From NCBI GenBank assembly GCA_028820935.1, contig JAPPHZ010000044.1, positions 1 through 64,000 of the forward strand: a stretch of DNA of 64,000 bases, given 5' to 3'. This DNA comes from a bacterium (lineage in GTDB: Bacteria > Actinomycetota > Acidimicrobiia > Spongiisociales > Spongiisociaceae). A program made the position numbers and the translations under genes. Under the pieces are notes generated by a model, which worked only from the letters and a program-made list of their open reading frames with translations, was not told the DNA's origin and ran no database searches. Of this stretch, positions 52,392 through 61,715 are shown piece after piece; position 1 is the stretch's first letter; every line of letters starts with the position of its first letter.

Positions 52392-53975
52392 TCAGCCCCC
52401 GAAAGCGGTCCGGGCCAGGTTGACAACGGCGTCAGTGGTGGCCCCCAAAACGATCCGCGGGTAGACGCCGATGGCGACGATGGCCACGATCAGCGGCGCC
52501 CAGGCCAACCACTCGGTGGGCCCCACATCGTTGAACTCGTGGTCGGACCACTCGGCCTTGGGCTCGCCCAGGTTGACCCGCTGGAGCATCCATAGCATGT
52601 ACCCGGCGGTGAGGACGGTTCCCATGGCGCCGATCACCATGTAGGTCTGGAACTGGCTCAGGCTGAGCCCGGCGAGGGGACGGTAGGCGCCCAGGAGCGA
52701 CATGAACTCGCCCCAGAACCCGGCCAGGCCGGGCAGTCCCAGCGAGGCCATGGCGGTGAAGGCGAAGATGCCGCCCATCCAGGGCATGAGCTTCTGGTTG
52801 CCGCCCAGGCGGGCGATCTCGCGGGTGTGGTAACGGTGATGCATCGAGCCGGCCAGGAAGAAGAGCAGGCCGGTGATCAGGCCGTGGGCGACCATGCCGA
52901 TCAGCGAGGCGTTGAAGCCCACATCGGTCATGGTGGCTATGCCCAGCATGACGAAGCCCATGTGCCCCACCGAGGAGAAGGCGATCAGGCGCTTCACGTC
53001 GGTCTGGGCCAGGCAGGCCAGGGAGCCGTAGATGATGCCGATCACCGCCAGCAGGCCGATGAAGGGCGCCCACTCCCGCGCCATGTCGGGGAGGATCGGG
53101 ATGCTGATCCGGAGGAAGGCGTAGGAACCGAGCTTCAGCAGGATCGCCGCCAGGAGCACCGAGCCGACCGTCGGCGCGGCCGTGTGGGCGTCGGGGAGCC
53201 AGGTGTGGAAGGGCCACATGGGCACCTTCACGGCGAAGCCCAGGAACATCGCCCCGAACACCAGGAAGGCGAACGTGCCGCTCCCGAAGGCGTTCCGCGA
53301 TCCGAGCTCGATCAGGGTCGGGATGTCGAACGTGTTGTGCCCGAGGAAGTCGCCGGACCGGAAGTAGAGGGCGAGGAAGCCGAGCAGCATGAAGGCCGAG
53401 CCGAACAGGGTGAAGATGAAGAACTTGATGGCCGCGTAGAGCCGCATCGTCACCGTCCGGCCCAGCACCGGGATGCGGCGCTTGGCGCTGTCCCCCCAGA
53501 TCCCGATCATGAAGTACATGGGCAGCAGGACCAGTTCGAAGAAGATGAAGAAGAGAACCAGGTCGAGCGCCACGAACGTACCGTTCATGCCGGTGGCCAG
53601 GAGCAGTATCAGGGCGAGGAAGCCCCGGACGTTGCGGGGCTCGTCCCAGTGGTCCCACGAGTAGATGACAGCCAGCACGGTCACCACCGCCGACAGGACC
53701 AGGAGCGGCAGGCTGATGCCGTCCACCCCGATGTGGTACCGGGCGCCTATGGCCGGGATCCAGCTCTGGGAGACCTCGAACTGGAACTTCTCCGACCCTC
53801 CGTAGTTGAAGTTGGCGGCCACCGCGACGGCCAGCACCGCGGTCAGTCCGGTGGTGAGGAGGGCCAACCACTTCTGGGCGTCCTCCCGGGCCTTCGGCAC
53901 GGCGAACAGGGCTAGCGCGCCCGCAGCGGGCAGGAACACGATGAGGCTGAGCCCCGCGGATTCGAACCAGTCCAT
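52392..53975 (-). CDS. nuoM: NADH-quinone oxidoreductase subunit M
   Basis: This 527-residue antiporter-like complex I subunit has about 14 hydrophobic helices. The quinone/proton-channel motif FFIFFELVLLPMYFMIGIWG has the conserved Glu, followed by KVPMWPFHTWLPDAHTAAPT and TDVKRLIAFSSVGHMGFV. It lies 43 nt after nuoL. Length and motifs are normal for the family. Confidence 0.94.
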   Translation of the reverse strand: MDWFESAGLSLIVFLPAAGALALFAVPKAREDAQKWLALLTTGLTAVLAVAVAANFNYGGSEKFQFEVSQSWIPAIGARYHIGVDGISLPLLVLSAVVTVLAVIYSWDHWDEPRNVRGFLALILLLATGMNGTFVALDLVLFFIFFELVLLPMYFMIGIWGDSAKRRIPVLGRTVTMRLYAAIKFFIFTLFGSAFMLLGFLALYFRSGDFLGHNTFDIPTLIELGSRNAFGSGTFAFLVFGAMFLGFAVKVPMWPFHTWLPDAHTAAPTVGSVLLAAILLKLGSYAFLRISIPILPDMAREWAPFIGLLAVIGIIYGSLACLAQTDVKRLIAFSSVGHMGFVMLGIATMTDVGFNASLIGMVAHGLITGLLFFLAGSMHHRYHTREIARLGGNQKLMPWMGGIFAFTAMASLGLPGLAGFWGEFMSLLGAYRPLAGLSLSQFQTYMVIGAMGTVLTAGYMLWMLQRVNLGEPKAEWSDHEFNDVGPTEWLAWAPLIVAIVAIGVYPRIVLGATTDAVVNLARTAFGG

Positions 53976-54018
53976 GTCGCTCGTCCTTCCTCTGTCTTCT
54001 CTCGAGTTCCCTTACCGC

Positions 54019-56085
54019 CTAGGTGACAAGCACGAAGGCCACTACCAGCAGCAGGGCGCCCACCACGAAGGCTCCTGCGTATTGCTGCACCTTGCCGCTC
54101 TGGAGGAGCCGCAGCTTCCCGCCGACACCTCCCGTCCCGCCCGCCGCGGCGTTGAGCAACAGGTCGATGCCCTGCTGGTCCAGGCGGCCGTAAACCAGCC
54201 CTCCCAGCCAGGCGGTGACCGCGCCGACGCCGTTGATGACCGCGTCGATGACGTAGCCGTTCACCCAGTCGACGGCCCGGGCCAGAGGACCCTTGATCGG
54301 GTTGACCACACCTTTCATGTAAAGGTCGTCGATGTAGTACTTGTTGTGGAGGAGCGGGTACAGCACCGGGATCCGGAGCCGGTCCCGCGCCTGCTGGGTC
54401 TCAGCGTCCGGAGCGAACAGCCTCCAGCCCAGGGCTATGCCCGCCACCGCCGCGATCAGGCCGTAGGCGGCCAGATCCCACTCGATCGCCTTGGGGTGGT
54501 AGTCCCCCATGGGGACGATGCGGGCGCCCACCCAGTCCGTGAAGTTGCGGATCGGACCCCACGACACGCCGGGGATGTTGAGCAGGCCGGCGATCACGCT
54601 GGGAACCGCCAGGGCCACCAGCGGGGCGGTCATGACCGGGGGGGACTCGTGGGGATGGCCATGGCCCTTGTAGGTGCCGAAGAAGGTCAGGGCGACGGTG
54701 CGGGTCATGTAGAAGGCGGTCACGAACGCGCCCAGAATCGCCACCCACATGAACGCGGTGTACCCCTCGTGGCCGAGCGTGGCGAGGATCTCGTCCTTGG
54801 ACCAGAAGCCGGCCAGCGGTATCACGCCGGCCAGCGACAGCGAGCCCACCACGAAGGTCCAGAAGGTGACCGGCATCTCCTTGCGCAATCCCCCCATGTC
54901 GCTCATGTTGTTGGAGTGGACCGCGTGGATCACCGAACCGGCACCCAGGAAGAGCAAAGCCTTGAAGAAGGCGTGGGTGAACAGGTGGAACAGGCCGGCC
55001 GTGTACCCGCCGACCGCCACCGCCGCCATCATGTAGCCCAGCTGGGAGACGGTGGAATAGGCCAGCACCCGCTTCAGGTCGTCGGCCACGAGGGCCAGGA
55101 AGCCGAGCACGAACAGGGTGATCACCGCGATGGTCACCATCCAGGGCCGGGCCTCGGTCGCCATCTGCTGGTAGAGAGGGAAGGTCCGGGCCATCAGGTA
55201 GATGCCGGCGGTGACCATGGTGGCGGCATGCATCAGGGCCGAGACGGGGGTGGGGCCGGCCATGGCGTCCGGTAGCCAGACATGCAGGGGAAACTGGGCC
55301 GACTTGCCCATCGCCCCGAAGAAGAGCAGCAGGGCGCCGGCCACCGCTACCCCTCCCAGCAGGTCGCTGTGGGCATCGGCCGCCGCGCTGAGCGCCGAGA
55401 AGCGGAACGTGCCCAGCGCCGGCACCAGGAGGATCGTCCCGAGGATCAGACCCACGTCGGCCACTTTGTTGGTCAGGAAGGCCTTCACCGCCGCGTCGCT
55501 GTTCTCCTTCTCCTCCCAGTAGTGGCCGATCAGCAGGTAGCTCGCCAGACCGACCCCCTCCCAGCCGATGATCAACTGGATCAGGTTGGGCGCTCCCACC
55601 AGGACCAGCATCGAGCCGGCGAACAGCGACAGGGAGGCGAAGAACCACGGCACCCGGATGTCGCCCTTCATGTAGCCGTGTGCGTAGACGAAGACCAGGA
55701 AGCCCACGAAGGCCACCACCCAGTACATCATGATCGACAGGCCGTCCACCACGAACCCCAGCTCGAACGACAGGTTGCGATCGGTGATCCCGAGGGTGCC
55801 GATCTCCGCGATGGTGAGGTTCACCTCGCGGTAGATGCCTCCGGTCATGTTCTGGACGAACAGCACGCTGGCCCACAGGAGGTTGACCCCCATGGCGCCG
55901 ATGGCCAGCTCGGCGCCGAGTCCCTTCATGCGCTTGCCCACCAGGATGATCGCCAGGAAGGCCGCGAAGGGCAGCACCAGCATGATCCAGGCGGTCTCGG
56001 CGAAGAAACCGCCGGACGACAGGTCGCCCGCTCCGCCGTCCCCGGCGGCCAGGATCAGGGGTGCCGAGGCCACCGCGCTCACCAT
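54019..56085 (-). CDS. nuoL: NADH-quinone oxidoreductase subunit L
   Basis: This 688-residue subunit carries the long C-terminal lateral helix typical of NuoL. Visible motifs are LIGWEGVGLASYLLIGHYWE, QFPLHVWLPDAMAGPTPVSA and DDLKRVLAYSTVSQLGYMMA. About 16 hydrophobic segments are visible. Its ATG overlaps the nuoK stop by 7 nt. The family-normal length shows no truncation. Confidence 0.94.
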   Translation of the reverse strand: MVSAVASAPLILAAGDGGAGDLSSGGFFAETAWIMLVLPFAAFLAIILVGKRMKGLGAELAIGAMGVNLLWASVLFVQNMTGGIYREVNLTIAEIGTLGITDRNLSFELGFVVDGLSIMMYWVVAFVGFLVFVYAHGYMKGDIRVPWFFASLSLFAGSMLVLVGAPNLIQLIIGWEGVGLASYLLIGHYWEEKENSDAAVKAFLTNKVADVGLILGTILLVPALGTFRFSALSAAADAHSDLLGGVAVAGALLLFFGAMGKSAQFPLHVWLPDAMAGPTPVSALMHAATMVTAGIYLMARTFPLYQQMATEARPWMVTIAVITLFVLGFLALVADDLKRVLAYSTVSQLGYMMAAVAVGGYTAGLFHLFTHAFFKALLFLGAGSVIHAVHSNNMSDMGGLRKEMPVTFWTFVVGSLSLAGVIPLAGFWSKDEILATLGHEGYTAFMWVAILGAFVTAFYMTRTVALTFFGTYKGHGHPHESPPVMTAPLVALAVPSVIAGLLNIPGVSWGPIRNFTDWVGARIVPMGDYHPKAIEWDLAAYGLIAAVAGIALGWRLFAPDAETQQARDRLRIPVLYPLLHNKYYIDDLYMKGVVNPIKGPLARAVDWVNGYVIDAVINGVGAVTAWLGGLVYGRLDQQGIDLLLNAAAGGTGGVGGKLRLLQSGKVQQYAGAFVVGALLLVVAFVLVT

Positions 56086-56384
56086 CGCATCAGGTCCAGT
56101 TGGTCGATGTTGCCCGAGGCGCGGTTACGGAACACCAGGAGGATGATGGCCAGGCCGATCCCGACCTCGGCGGCGGCGATGGTGATGACGAAGATGGCGA
56201 AGATCTGGCCGTGGGCGGCGGCCGTGTTCCAGAACGCCTCGAACGCGATCAGGTTGATGTTCACCGCAGCCAGCATGAGCTCGACCGCCAGCAGGACCGT
56301 CACGGCGTTGCGGCGCGACAGCAGGCCGTACACCCCGATCGAGAACAGGAGCGCCCCCAGGACCAGGAACTGGGTCAGGACCAT
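56079..56384 (-). CDS. nuoK: NADH-quinone oxidoreductase subunit K
   Basis: This 101-residue three-helix subunit has NAVTVLLAVELMLAAVNINL, containing the conserved intramembrane Glu, and AAAEVGIGLAIILLVFR with the second Glu. The ATG at 56384 is chosen because it gives the normal length; the frame is open further upstream. It overlaps nuoL. Confidence 0.93.
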   Translation of the reverse strand: MVLTQFLVLGALLFSIGVYGLLSRRNAVTVLLAVELMLAAVNINLIAFEAFWNTAAAHGQIFAIFVITIAAAEVGIGLAIILLVFRNRASGNIDQLDLMRW

Positions 56385-56406
56385 GCCGGGCTCCGGCGGA
56401 TCGGGG

Positions 56407-56973
56407 TCATACCCGGGCTCCCTCCTCCTCCTCGGCGGGGGTGAGGTCCTTGCGGGCAAGGGTGATCCCGCCGATGAGGGCCGCCAGCAGGACGAAGCCG
56501 ACCGCCTCGAACGGGATCAGGTAGCGGTTGATGAACCCCTCGCCCAGGATCCCGGTGGCGGTGGCCCGGCCCACCGCGGGGAGCGGGTCGCTGAAGCCGC
56601 CCATCTGAGTGGCGACCGCGTTGATGAGCCAGAAGGTCACCGCGAACACCCCGAGCGCGGCGACCGCAGCGGGCCAGCGGGTGTCGTGGCTGAGGTTGGT
56701 CTCCCGCCCGATCGGAGCCCGGGTGATCATGATGCCGAACAGGAAGAGCACCACCACCGCGCCGATGTAGACCAGGACCAGCACCCAGGCCACGAACTCG
56801 GCCGACAGGAGGATGAACAGCCCGGCCGAGGCGGCCAGGGCCAGGACCAGGAACAGGGCGGCGTGGACCACGTTCCGGCTGGTCACAACCCGGAGCGCCG
56901 CTATCACCATTGGGATCGCCATGGCCAGGAAGGCCCAGTTGACGGGTTCGGCGATCCACTCGGAAAAGGTCAT
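56407..56973 (-). CDS. nuoJ: NADH-quinone oxidoreductase subunit J
   Basis: This 188-residue subunit has five hydrophobic helices. SRNVVHAALFLVLALAASAG and LVYIGAVVVLFLFGIMI (the pi-bulge helix TM3) are typical. An acidic tail follows. It lies 22 nt before nuoK and 43 nt after nuoI, in operon order. Confidence 0.92.
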   Translation of the reverse strand: MTFSEWIAEPVNWAFLAMAIPMVIAALRVVTSRNVVHAALFLVLALAASAGLFILLSAEFVAWVLVLVYIGAVVVLFLFGIMITRAPIGRETNLSHDTRWPAAVAALGVFAVTFWLINAVATQMGGFSDPLPAVGRATATGILGEGFINRYLIPFEAVGFVLLAALIGGITLARKDLTPAEEEEGARV

Positions 56974-57016
56974 CCGACCCGTCCTGCCGTTTGGCCGTCA
57001 CGGGCCGGCGCCGCGG

Positions 57017-57538
57017 TCACGACTGGGCCCCCAGGCCCTTGGGCACCGTCTCCATCCAGTCCTGGAGGCGATCCATGTCGTGCATCATCGGCCCCATGTC
57101 GTACTCCGAGTACTCGTACTCGGGAGTCCAGAACAGGGCGTCGAAGGGGCAGACCTCCACGCAGATACCGCAGTACATGCAGAGGGCGTAGTCGATGTCG
57201 AAGCGGTCCAGGGTGGCCCGGGCTCTAGGCCTCCCGCCGGGACGGGACGGTGGCTTGATCTCCTTGTGGCCCTCGATGTAGATACACCAGTCGGGGCAGG
57301 ACCGGGCGCACAGCATGCACACCGTGCAGGCTTCCTGCTCCAGGGCGATGACCCCCCGTGCGCGGGGAACGGGGGTCTCCTTGACCTTGGGGTAGTTGAC
57401 GGTGGACCGCAGGCCCACTCGCCCGCCGGACAGGTTGAATGCCCAGGTCCGGAGCATGGTCGTGAAGGTGACCCGCAGGCCGGCCAGCATGCCGAGCTTG
57501 GGCACCTTGGTGAGCGAGGGCAACCGGGGGAGTTTCAT
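57017..57538 (-). CDS. nuoI: NADH-quinone oxidoreductase subunit I (2 x 4Fe-4S)
   Basis: This 173-residue ferredoxin-like subunit has two complete 4Fe-4S motifs, C71-C74-C77-C81 and C120-C123-C126-C130. They relay electrons (N6a/N6b) towards NuoB. It lies directly after nuoH. In a complex lacking NuoEFG this subunit is the likely electron entry point, perhaps from a ferredoxin. Confidence 0.94.
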   Translation of the reverse strand: MKLPRLPSLTKVPKLGMLAGLRVTFTTMLRTWAFNLSGGRVGLRSTVNYPKVKETPVPRARGVIALEQEACTVCMLCARSCPDWCIYIEGHKEIKPPSRPGGRPRARATLDRFDIDYALCMYCGICVEVCPFDALFWTPEYEYSEYDMGPMMHDMDRLQDWMETVPKGLGAQS

Positions 57539-58534
57539 TTATAGCACCACCTTCAGTACCGCGGTCACGATGATGTTCACGATCGCTATCGGAATCAACC
57601 ACTTCCAGGCCAGGGTCTGGAACTGGTCCTCCCTCAGCCTGGGGAGGGTCCACCGCAACCAGATCATCAGGAATACCAGCACACCGACCTTGGCGAACAG
57701 GATGATCGGCGAGAAGAGGGTCTCGGGATTGATGCCCCACAAGCCGTAGCCACCCAGGAACAGCGTGGCGGCGATCACCGACATCGAGAACATGTTGGCG
57801 AACTCGGCCAGGAAGAAGAACAGGAACCGGAACCCCGAGTACTCGGTTACGTAGCCCATCACCAGTTCGGATTCGGCGATCGGCATGTCGAAGGGGAGAC
57901 GGGTCAGCTCGGCCAGGGTGGCGATCATGAAGATCGCGAAACCGATGAACTGGGTCAGGAGGAACGGCCAACCCTGGGCCACCTGCGCCGACACGATGCC
58001 CTGCATCGACATCGTTCCGGCCTGGATCACCACCCCGACCGTGGCGAGCACCAGCGGCAGCTCGTAGGCGATCAACTGGCCGGCCGCCCGGAGCCCTCCG
58101 ATCATCGAGTACTTGTTGGCCGACGACCATCCGGCCATGAGCACGCCGATGGTGCTGACCGACGAGATGGCCAGGGCGTAGAAGATCCCGACCTCCAGGT
58201 CGCGCACGATCCCGTAGCGGGGCGAAGGGTGGATGGGCACGATCACCAGCAACGCCATCGTCCCCAGCATCACCAGGGCGGGCGCCCACTTGAAGACGGG
58301 GCGGTCCGCCTCCTCGGGGATGATGTCCTCCTTCTGGATGAACTTCACCCCGTCGGCGATCAGCTGGGCCCACCCGAACCGCCCGCCGGCGAAGTACGGG
58401 CCCACCCGGCTCTGCATGTGGGCGGAGAGCTTCATCTCGGCATAGCCGATCACCATGCCGATCACCGGGACCACCGCCGCCGCCACCGCCAGCTTGATGG
58501 CCAGCAACCACCAGAACGTCAGCTCCAGGCTCAT
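57539..58534 (-). CDS. nuoH: NADH-quinone oxidoreductase subunit H
   Basis: This 331-residue subunit has eight or so hydrophobic helices. It contains SRVGPYFAGGRFGWAQLIAD (a quinone-site loop) and ELTRLPFDMPIAESELVMGY, which carries the conserved acidic cluster, with EYSGFRFLFFFLAEF. The ATG overlaps the nuoD stop by 4 nt. This tight join shows that nuoEFG are missing between nuoD and nuoH without any scar. Confidence 0.94.
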   Translation of the reverse strand: MSLELTFWWLLAIKLAVAAAVVPVIGMVIGYAEMKLSAHMQSRVGPYFAGGRFGWAQLIADGVKFIQKEDIIPEEADRPVFKWAPALVMLGTMALLVIVPIHPSPRYGIVRDLEVGIFYALAISSVSTIGVLMAGWSSANKYSMIGGLRAAGQLIAYELPLVLATVGVVIQAGTMSMQGIVSAQVAQGWPFLLTQFIGFAIFMIATLAELTRLPFDMPIAESELVMGYVTEYSGFRFLFFFLAEFANMFSMSVIAATLFLGGYGLWGINPETLFSPIILFAKVGVLVFLMIWLRWTLPRLREDQFQTLAWKWLIPIAIVNIIVTAVLKVVL

Positions 58535-59715
58535 CGGTCGACGTCTCCGAGCACGAAGTCGAGCGACCCCATGATGGCGATGAAGTCGGGGACCAGGGCT
58601 TCCTCAAGGATCCAGGGCAGGATCGAGAGGTTGGAGAACGAGGCGGACCGGATCTTGAGGCGGTACGGCCCGAGACCACCCAAGGACACCAGGTGATAGC
58701 CCATCTCGCCCTTCGGGTTCTCGGCCCGAACGTAGGTCTCGCCGGCCGGGACCTTGATGATCCGGGGTACCTTGGCCTGGAGCGGACTCGACGGCAGGCC
58801 GTCGATGGCCTGGGTGATGATGCGGCACGATTGGCGGATCTCCTGGAGACGCACCCACCACCGGTCCCAGCAGTCACCGTTGCGACCCACCGGGACATCG
58901 AAGTCGAAGTCGGCGTAGGGCAGGTAGTCCGACACCTTTCTCAGGTCGAACCCGACGCCCGAGGCTCGCAGGTTGGGTCCGGAGACCCCGTAGGAGGCCG
59001 CGATGTCGACCGGCAGGACCCCGACATCCTTGGTGCGCGCCAGGAACACCTCGTTGCCCGCCACCAGGTTCTCGATCTCGTCGCACGTGGCGAGCACCTT
59101 CGTCATTGCATCCCTGGTCTCGGCCAGGAAGCCGGAAGGTATGTCCATACCGGCCTTCTTGGTGACCGGGCCGGCTGCGTAGACGGGCTTGACCCCCCCG
59201 AGACGGTTGAAGTTGGGGTGGAAGCGGCCTCCGGTGACCGACTCCAGCAGGTCCAGCACCCTCTCCCGTTCCCGGAGGGCGAAGAAGAGCGGCGTGGCGG
59301 CGCCCAGCTCCAGCGGGTAGGAGGCCATGAACACCAGGTGGGAGGAGATCCGCGCCATCTCGGTCAGCACCAGCCTGATCCACTGCGCCCGGGGCGGGGC
59401 CTCGACACCCATCAGGCGCTCGGCCGCCACCACGAACGGGACCTCGTTGGCGAACCCCGACACCCAGTCGATCCGGTTGATGATGGTGATGATCTGCGGG
59501 TAGGTGCGAACCTCCGACAGCTTCTCGTAGCCCCTGTGCATGTACCCGATGACCGGGCGGACGTTGGTGGCCCGCTCGCCGTCGACCGTCGCCACCAAAC
59601 GCAGCACGCCGTGCGTGGAGGGATGCTGGGGACCTATGTTGAGGGTCATGCCCTCCGTCTCCAGCTCGACCGAGACGGCTGCCTCCGACAGGTGATGAGC
59701 GAAAGTACCTTGCAT
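58531..59715 (-). CDS. nuoD: NADH-quinone oxidoreductase subunit D
   Basis: This 394-residue 49 kDa-type subunit forms the quinone cavity. It has LNIGPQHPSTHGVLRLV near 25, IGYMHRGYEKL, RAQWIRLVLTEMARISSHL and SGPNLRASG, and ends in a family-typical LDFVLGDVDR. The ATG at 59715 fits the family start; the open frame upstream runs through the repeat element and should not be counted. No good Shine-Dalgarno is seen because the element abuts the start codon. The MidA-like gene at 1409 may modify this subunit. Confidence 0.93.
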   Translation of the reverse strand: MQGTFAHHLSEAAVSVELETEGMTLNIGPQHPSTHGVLRLVATVDGERATNVRPVIGYMHRGYEKLSEVRTYPQIITIINRIDWVSGFANEVPFVVAAERLMGVEAPPRAQWIRLVLTEMARISSHLVFMASYPLELGAATPLFFALRERERVLDLLESVTGGRFHPNFNRLGGVKPVYAAGPVTKKAGMDIPSGFLAETRDAMTKVLATCDEIENLVAGNEVFLARTKDVGVLPVDIAASYGVSGPNLRASGVGFDLRKVSDYLPYADFDFDVPVGRNGDCWDRWWVRLQEIRQSCRIITQAIDGLPSSPLQAKVPRIIKVPAGETYVRAENPKGEMGYHLVSLGGLGPYRLKIRSASFSNLSILPWILEEALVPDFIAIMGSLDFVLGDVDR

Positions 59716-59882
59716 CAGTGGTCTGCCTGTGAAATGGCGCCGTGATATGTGCCGCCAGCGGCGTTCCTCGCAAGGCCCGCTGACGAAGGCGTACCCGCAG
59801 CGGTACGTTGAGGAGGCGGAACGCAGCGAGGGGCGTCGCTGGCACGCAGAGCACGGCGGAGGTTTTGCAGGTAGACCACTAG
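59716..59882. mobile_element. MITE-like element, copy A, filling the nuoC-nuoD gap
   Basis: This ~167 bp element has ends AGTGGTCTGCCTG and CAGGTAGACCACTAG that are imperfect inverted repeats. Its core is nearly identical, in opposite orientation, to the copy at 61476-61643, including a run of about 46 identical bases (roughly 59763-59808 here). It has no coding capacity. It spans exactly from the nuoD start codon to the nuoC stop codon. Confidence 0.75.
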
Positions 59883-60478
59883 TTCCCAGGGTTCTCGGTT
59901 GACGGGCTGCCGTCCTCGGGCATGTCCTCGACATCAACCTTGCCGGGCCAGGGCTTCACTTCCCTGCTCAGCAACGGGAAGTCCTTGCGGAGTGGGTAGC
60001 CCTCGAAGGAGTCGGGCAGGTAGAGCTTGGTGAGATCCGGATGGCCCACGAAATCGATGCCGAACATCTCGGCGGCCTCCCGCTCGTGCCAGTTGGCGCC
60101 GGGATAGACATCGGCCACGCTCGCGATGGATGGTAAGTCGTGGTCGAGGTCGGTCGAGATTATGGCCAGGTTGCCGTCAGACAGGTCGGAGACCGCGCAC
60201 AGCAGCTCGTAGCGCTCCTCCACCGGTTCGTCGGGCTCATCACCCACCGCCACCTCGTTCGTCCAATCGGTGGCGGACAGCCAGGACAGGAACACCAGAC
60301 CCAGGTCACCGGAGGTAACGGTCAGGGCCTCCTTCCAGGCCGAGGGCGCCACCCGCACCTTGACGGTCCCGTGGGCCACCTCGGCCCGGCCGCCCACCGC
60401 TGCGGCCACCCGGTCGGCGAACTCCTCGAGCGCGTCGGCTGCTTCGGAGACGGCGTTCTCAGACGGGCTGGCGGTCAC
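59879..60478 (-). CDS. nuoC: NADH-quinone oxidoreductase subunit C
   Basis: This 199-residue 30 kDa-type subunit has the motif [20 protein letters not shown] and [15 protein letters not shown] near the C-terminus. Its start overlaps nuoB by 20 nt. The stop codon TAG is provided by the terminal CTAG of the MITE-like element, so the natural C-terminus may have been altered slightly. The final ~20 residues are acidic and unlike the conserved core. Confidence 0.92.
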   Translation of the reverse strand: MTASPSENAVSEAADALEEFADRVAAAVGGRAEVAHGTVKVRVAPSAWKEALTVTSGDLGLVFLSWLSATDWTNEVAVGDEPDEPVEERYELLCAVSDLSDGNLAIISTDLDHDLPSIASVADVYPGANWHEREAAEMFGIDFVGHPDLTKLYLPDSFEGYPLRKDFPLLSREVKPWPGKVDVEDMPEDGSPSTENPGN

Positions 60479-60959
60479 GCTGCTTCCACTTGTCGCGCAC
60501 GTCCTCGTCCTTGATCTTCTGCTGCAGCAGGACGATCCCGTCCATCAGGGCCTCCGGCCGGGGAGGGCAGCCGGGGACATAGACATCCACCGGAATGATC
60601 TGATCCACCCCCTTGGTGACCGAGTAGGAGTCCCAGTAGGGGCCGCCGCAGTTGGAGCAGGAGCCCATCGATATCACGTACTTGGGCTCGGGCATCTGCT
60701 CGTAGAGGCGCTTGATAGCCGGGGCCATCTTGTCGGTCACGGTTCCGGCCACCACCATCAGGTCGGCCTGCCGCGGCGAGGCGGGCAAGGGGATGATCCC
60801 GAAGCGCATGAAGTCGTAGCGCGGTCCGGAGGCGGCCATCATCTCGATGGCGCAGCAGGCCAGGCCGAACTGGAACAGCCAGAGCGAGTAGCGGCGGGAC
60901 CAGTTGAGCAACCACGAAACCGGTTTCAGGCCCCCGAAGCGATCAGCGACTACTCCCAC
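60459..60959 (-). CDS. nuoB: NADH-quinone oxidoreductase subunit B (N2 cluster)
   Basis: This 166-residue PSST-type subunit has the four ligands of the terminal N2 4Fe-4S cluster: the Cys pair 35-36 in LACCAIEMM, Cys101 in MGSCSNCGG and Cys131 in [11 protein letters not shown]. The GTG at 60959 overlaps the nuoA stop by 10 nt and gives the normal length; an upstream reading would run antisense-like through nuoA. It passes electrons to quinone at the interface with NuoD. Confidence 0.94.
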   Translation of the reverse strand: MGVVADRFGGLKPVSWLLNWSRRYSLWLFQFGLACCAIEMMAASGPRYDFMRFGIIPLPASPRQADLMVVAGTVTDKMAPAIKRLYEQMPEPKYVISMGSCSNCGGPYWDSYSVTKGVDQIIPVDVYVPGCPPRPEALMDGIVLLQQKIKDEDVRDKWKQRDRQPV

Positions 60960-61315
60960 CGGAGCACCCCTTTGCGCACCGCGTACAGGAGCCCTTCGAG
61001 GAGCGTCAGGATGAAGACGGTGATGGCTATAACCCCCGGCATGCCGAGTTCCTCGGACACCACCGCCCACGGGAAGATGAACACCGCCTCCACGTCGAAC
61101 AGCACGAACAGCAGGCCGAAGATGTAGTAGCGGACGAAGGTCTGGTTCCAGCCCTCCCCGACCGCGTCGACACCGCACTCGTAGGTGGCGACCTTTTCCC
61201 GGGTGGGGTTGGAGGGCCGCACCAGGTAGGTGATCCCCAGCGTGAGGGCCACCAGCAGGACTCCGAATGCGGCGAATGCAGCCACCGCGACGTAGTCCTG
61301 GAAGTATTCGCTCAC
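60950..61315 (-). CDS. nuoA: NADH-quinone oxidoreductase subunit A
   Basis: This 121-residue three-helix subunit has [13 protein letters not shown] (the conserved TM1-2 loop with Cys), [20 protein letters not shown] and a third helix. It is the first gene of the 11-gene nuo operon. A MITE-like element copy lies about 160 bp upstream. Confidence 0.94.
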   Translation of the reverse strand: MSEYFQDYVAVAAFAAFGVLLVALTLGITYLVRPSNPTREKVATYECGVDAVGEGWNQTFVRYYIFGLLFVLFDVEAVFIFPWAVVSEELGMPGVIAITVFILTLLEGLLYAVRKGVLRWE

Positions 61316-61428
61316 GGTCGTTCCACCCGTCGCCTTGGTCGCCCTGTTCCCGGCCGTTCGAGTCCGGTTCCGCCCCTCCTCAGCCGGTCGGTGCTGGGAC
61401 CACGGTCGCGGCGGCTCGAACCCTGGCG

Positions 61429-61434
61429 AGTATA
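61429..61434 (-). promoter_or_regulatory. Candidate -10 box for the nuo operon
   Basis: TATACT on the reverse strand lies about 114 nt upstream of nuoA, between nuoA and MITE copy B. The -35 region is weak (a CAAT-containing stretch at the right distance). Apart from this and the element copy, the 400-base gap 61316-61715 shows nothing else. Confidence 0.35.
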
Positions 61435-61475
61435 GGTACCAACCCGAGACGGATTGAATTCACGCCGCCTTTGAC

Positions 61476-61643
61476 CTAGTGGTCTGTCTGCGAAACAAAC
61501 GGGTGCTCTGGCGGCCATCGGCGCCCCGTCGCTTCGTTCCGCTTCCTCTACGTACCGCTGCGGGTACGCCTTCGTCAGCGGGCCTTGCGAGGAACACCGC
61601 TGCCTCGCCATACCACACCGCCATTACACAGACAGACCACTAG
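61476..61643. mobile_element. MITE-like element, copy B, upstream of nuoA
   Basis: This ~168 bp element has perfect 15 bp terminal inverted repeats CTAGTGGTCTGTCTG and CAGACAGACCACTAG. Its core matches copy A in reverse orientation, at very roughly 75-80% identity overall by eye. CTAG at both ends could be a target duplication. It lacks a transposase, as expected of a non-autonomous element. Confidence 0.78.
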
Positions 61644-61715
61644 GACGAAATGCGGTGCCGAGCCGAGTCCGGCACGCCCTCATCCGGGTGACCGGTGAAC
61701 CGCTAGCGTTCGGGG

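Noticed and set aside
58531-59937. Longer nuoD starting at 59937
   Set aside because: The extra ~74 residues translate the MITE-like element and have no family counterpart; ATG 59715 gives the normal start.
60459-61178. Longer nuoB starting at 61178
   Set aside because: The extension is a shadow frame of nuoA; GTG 60959 gives the standard length.
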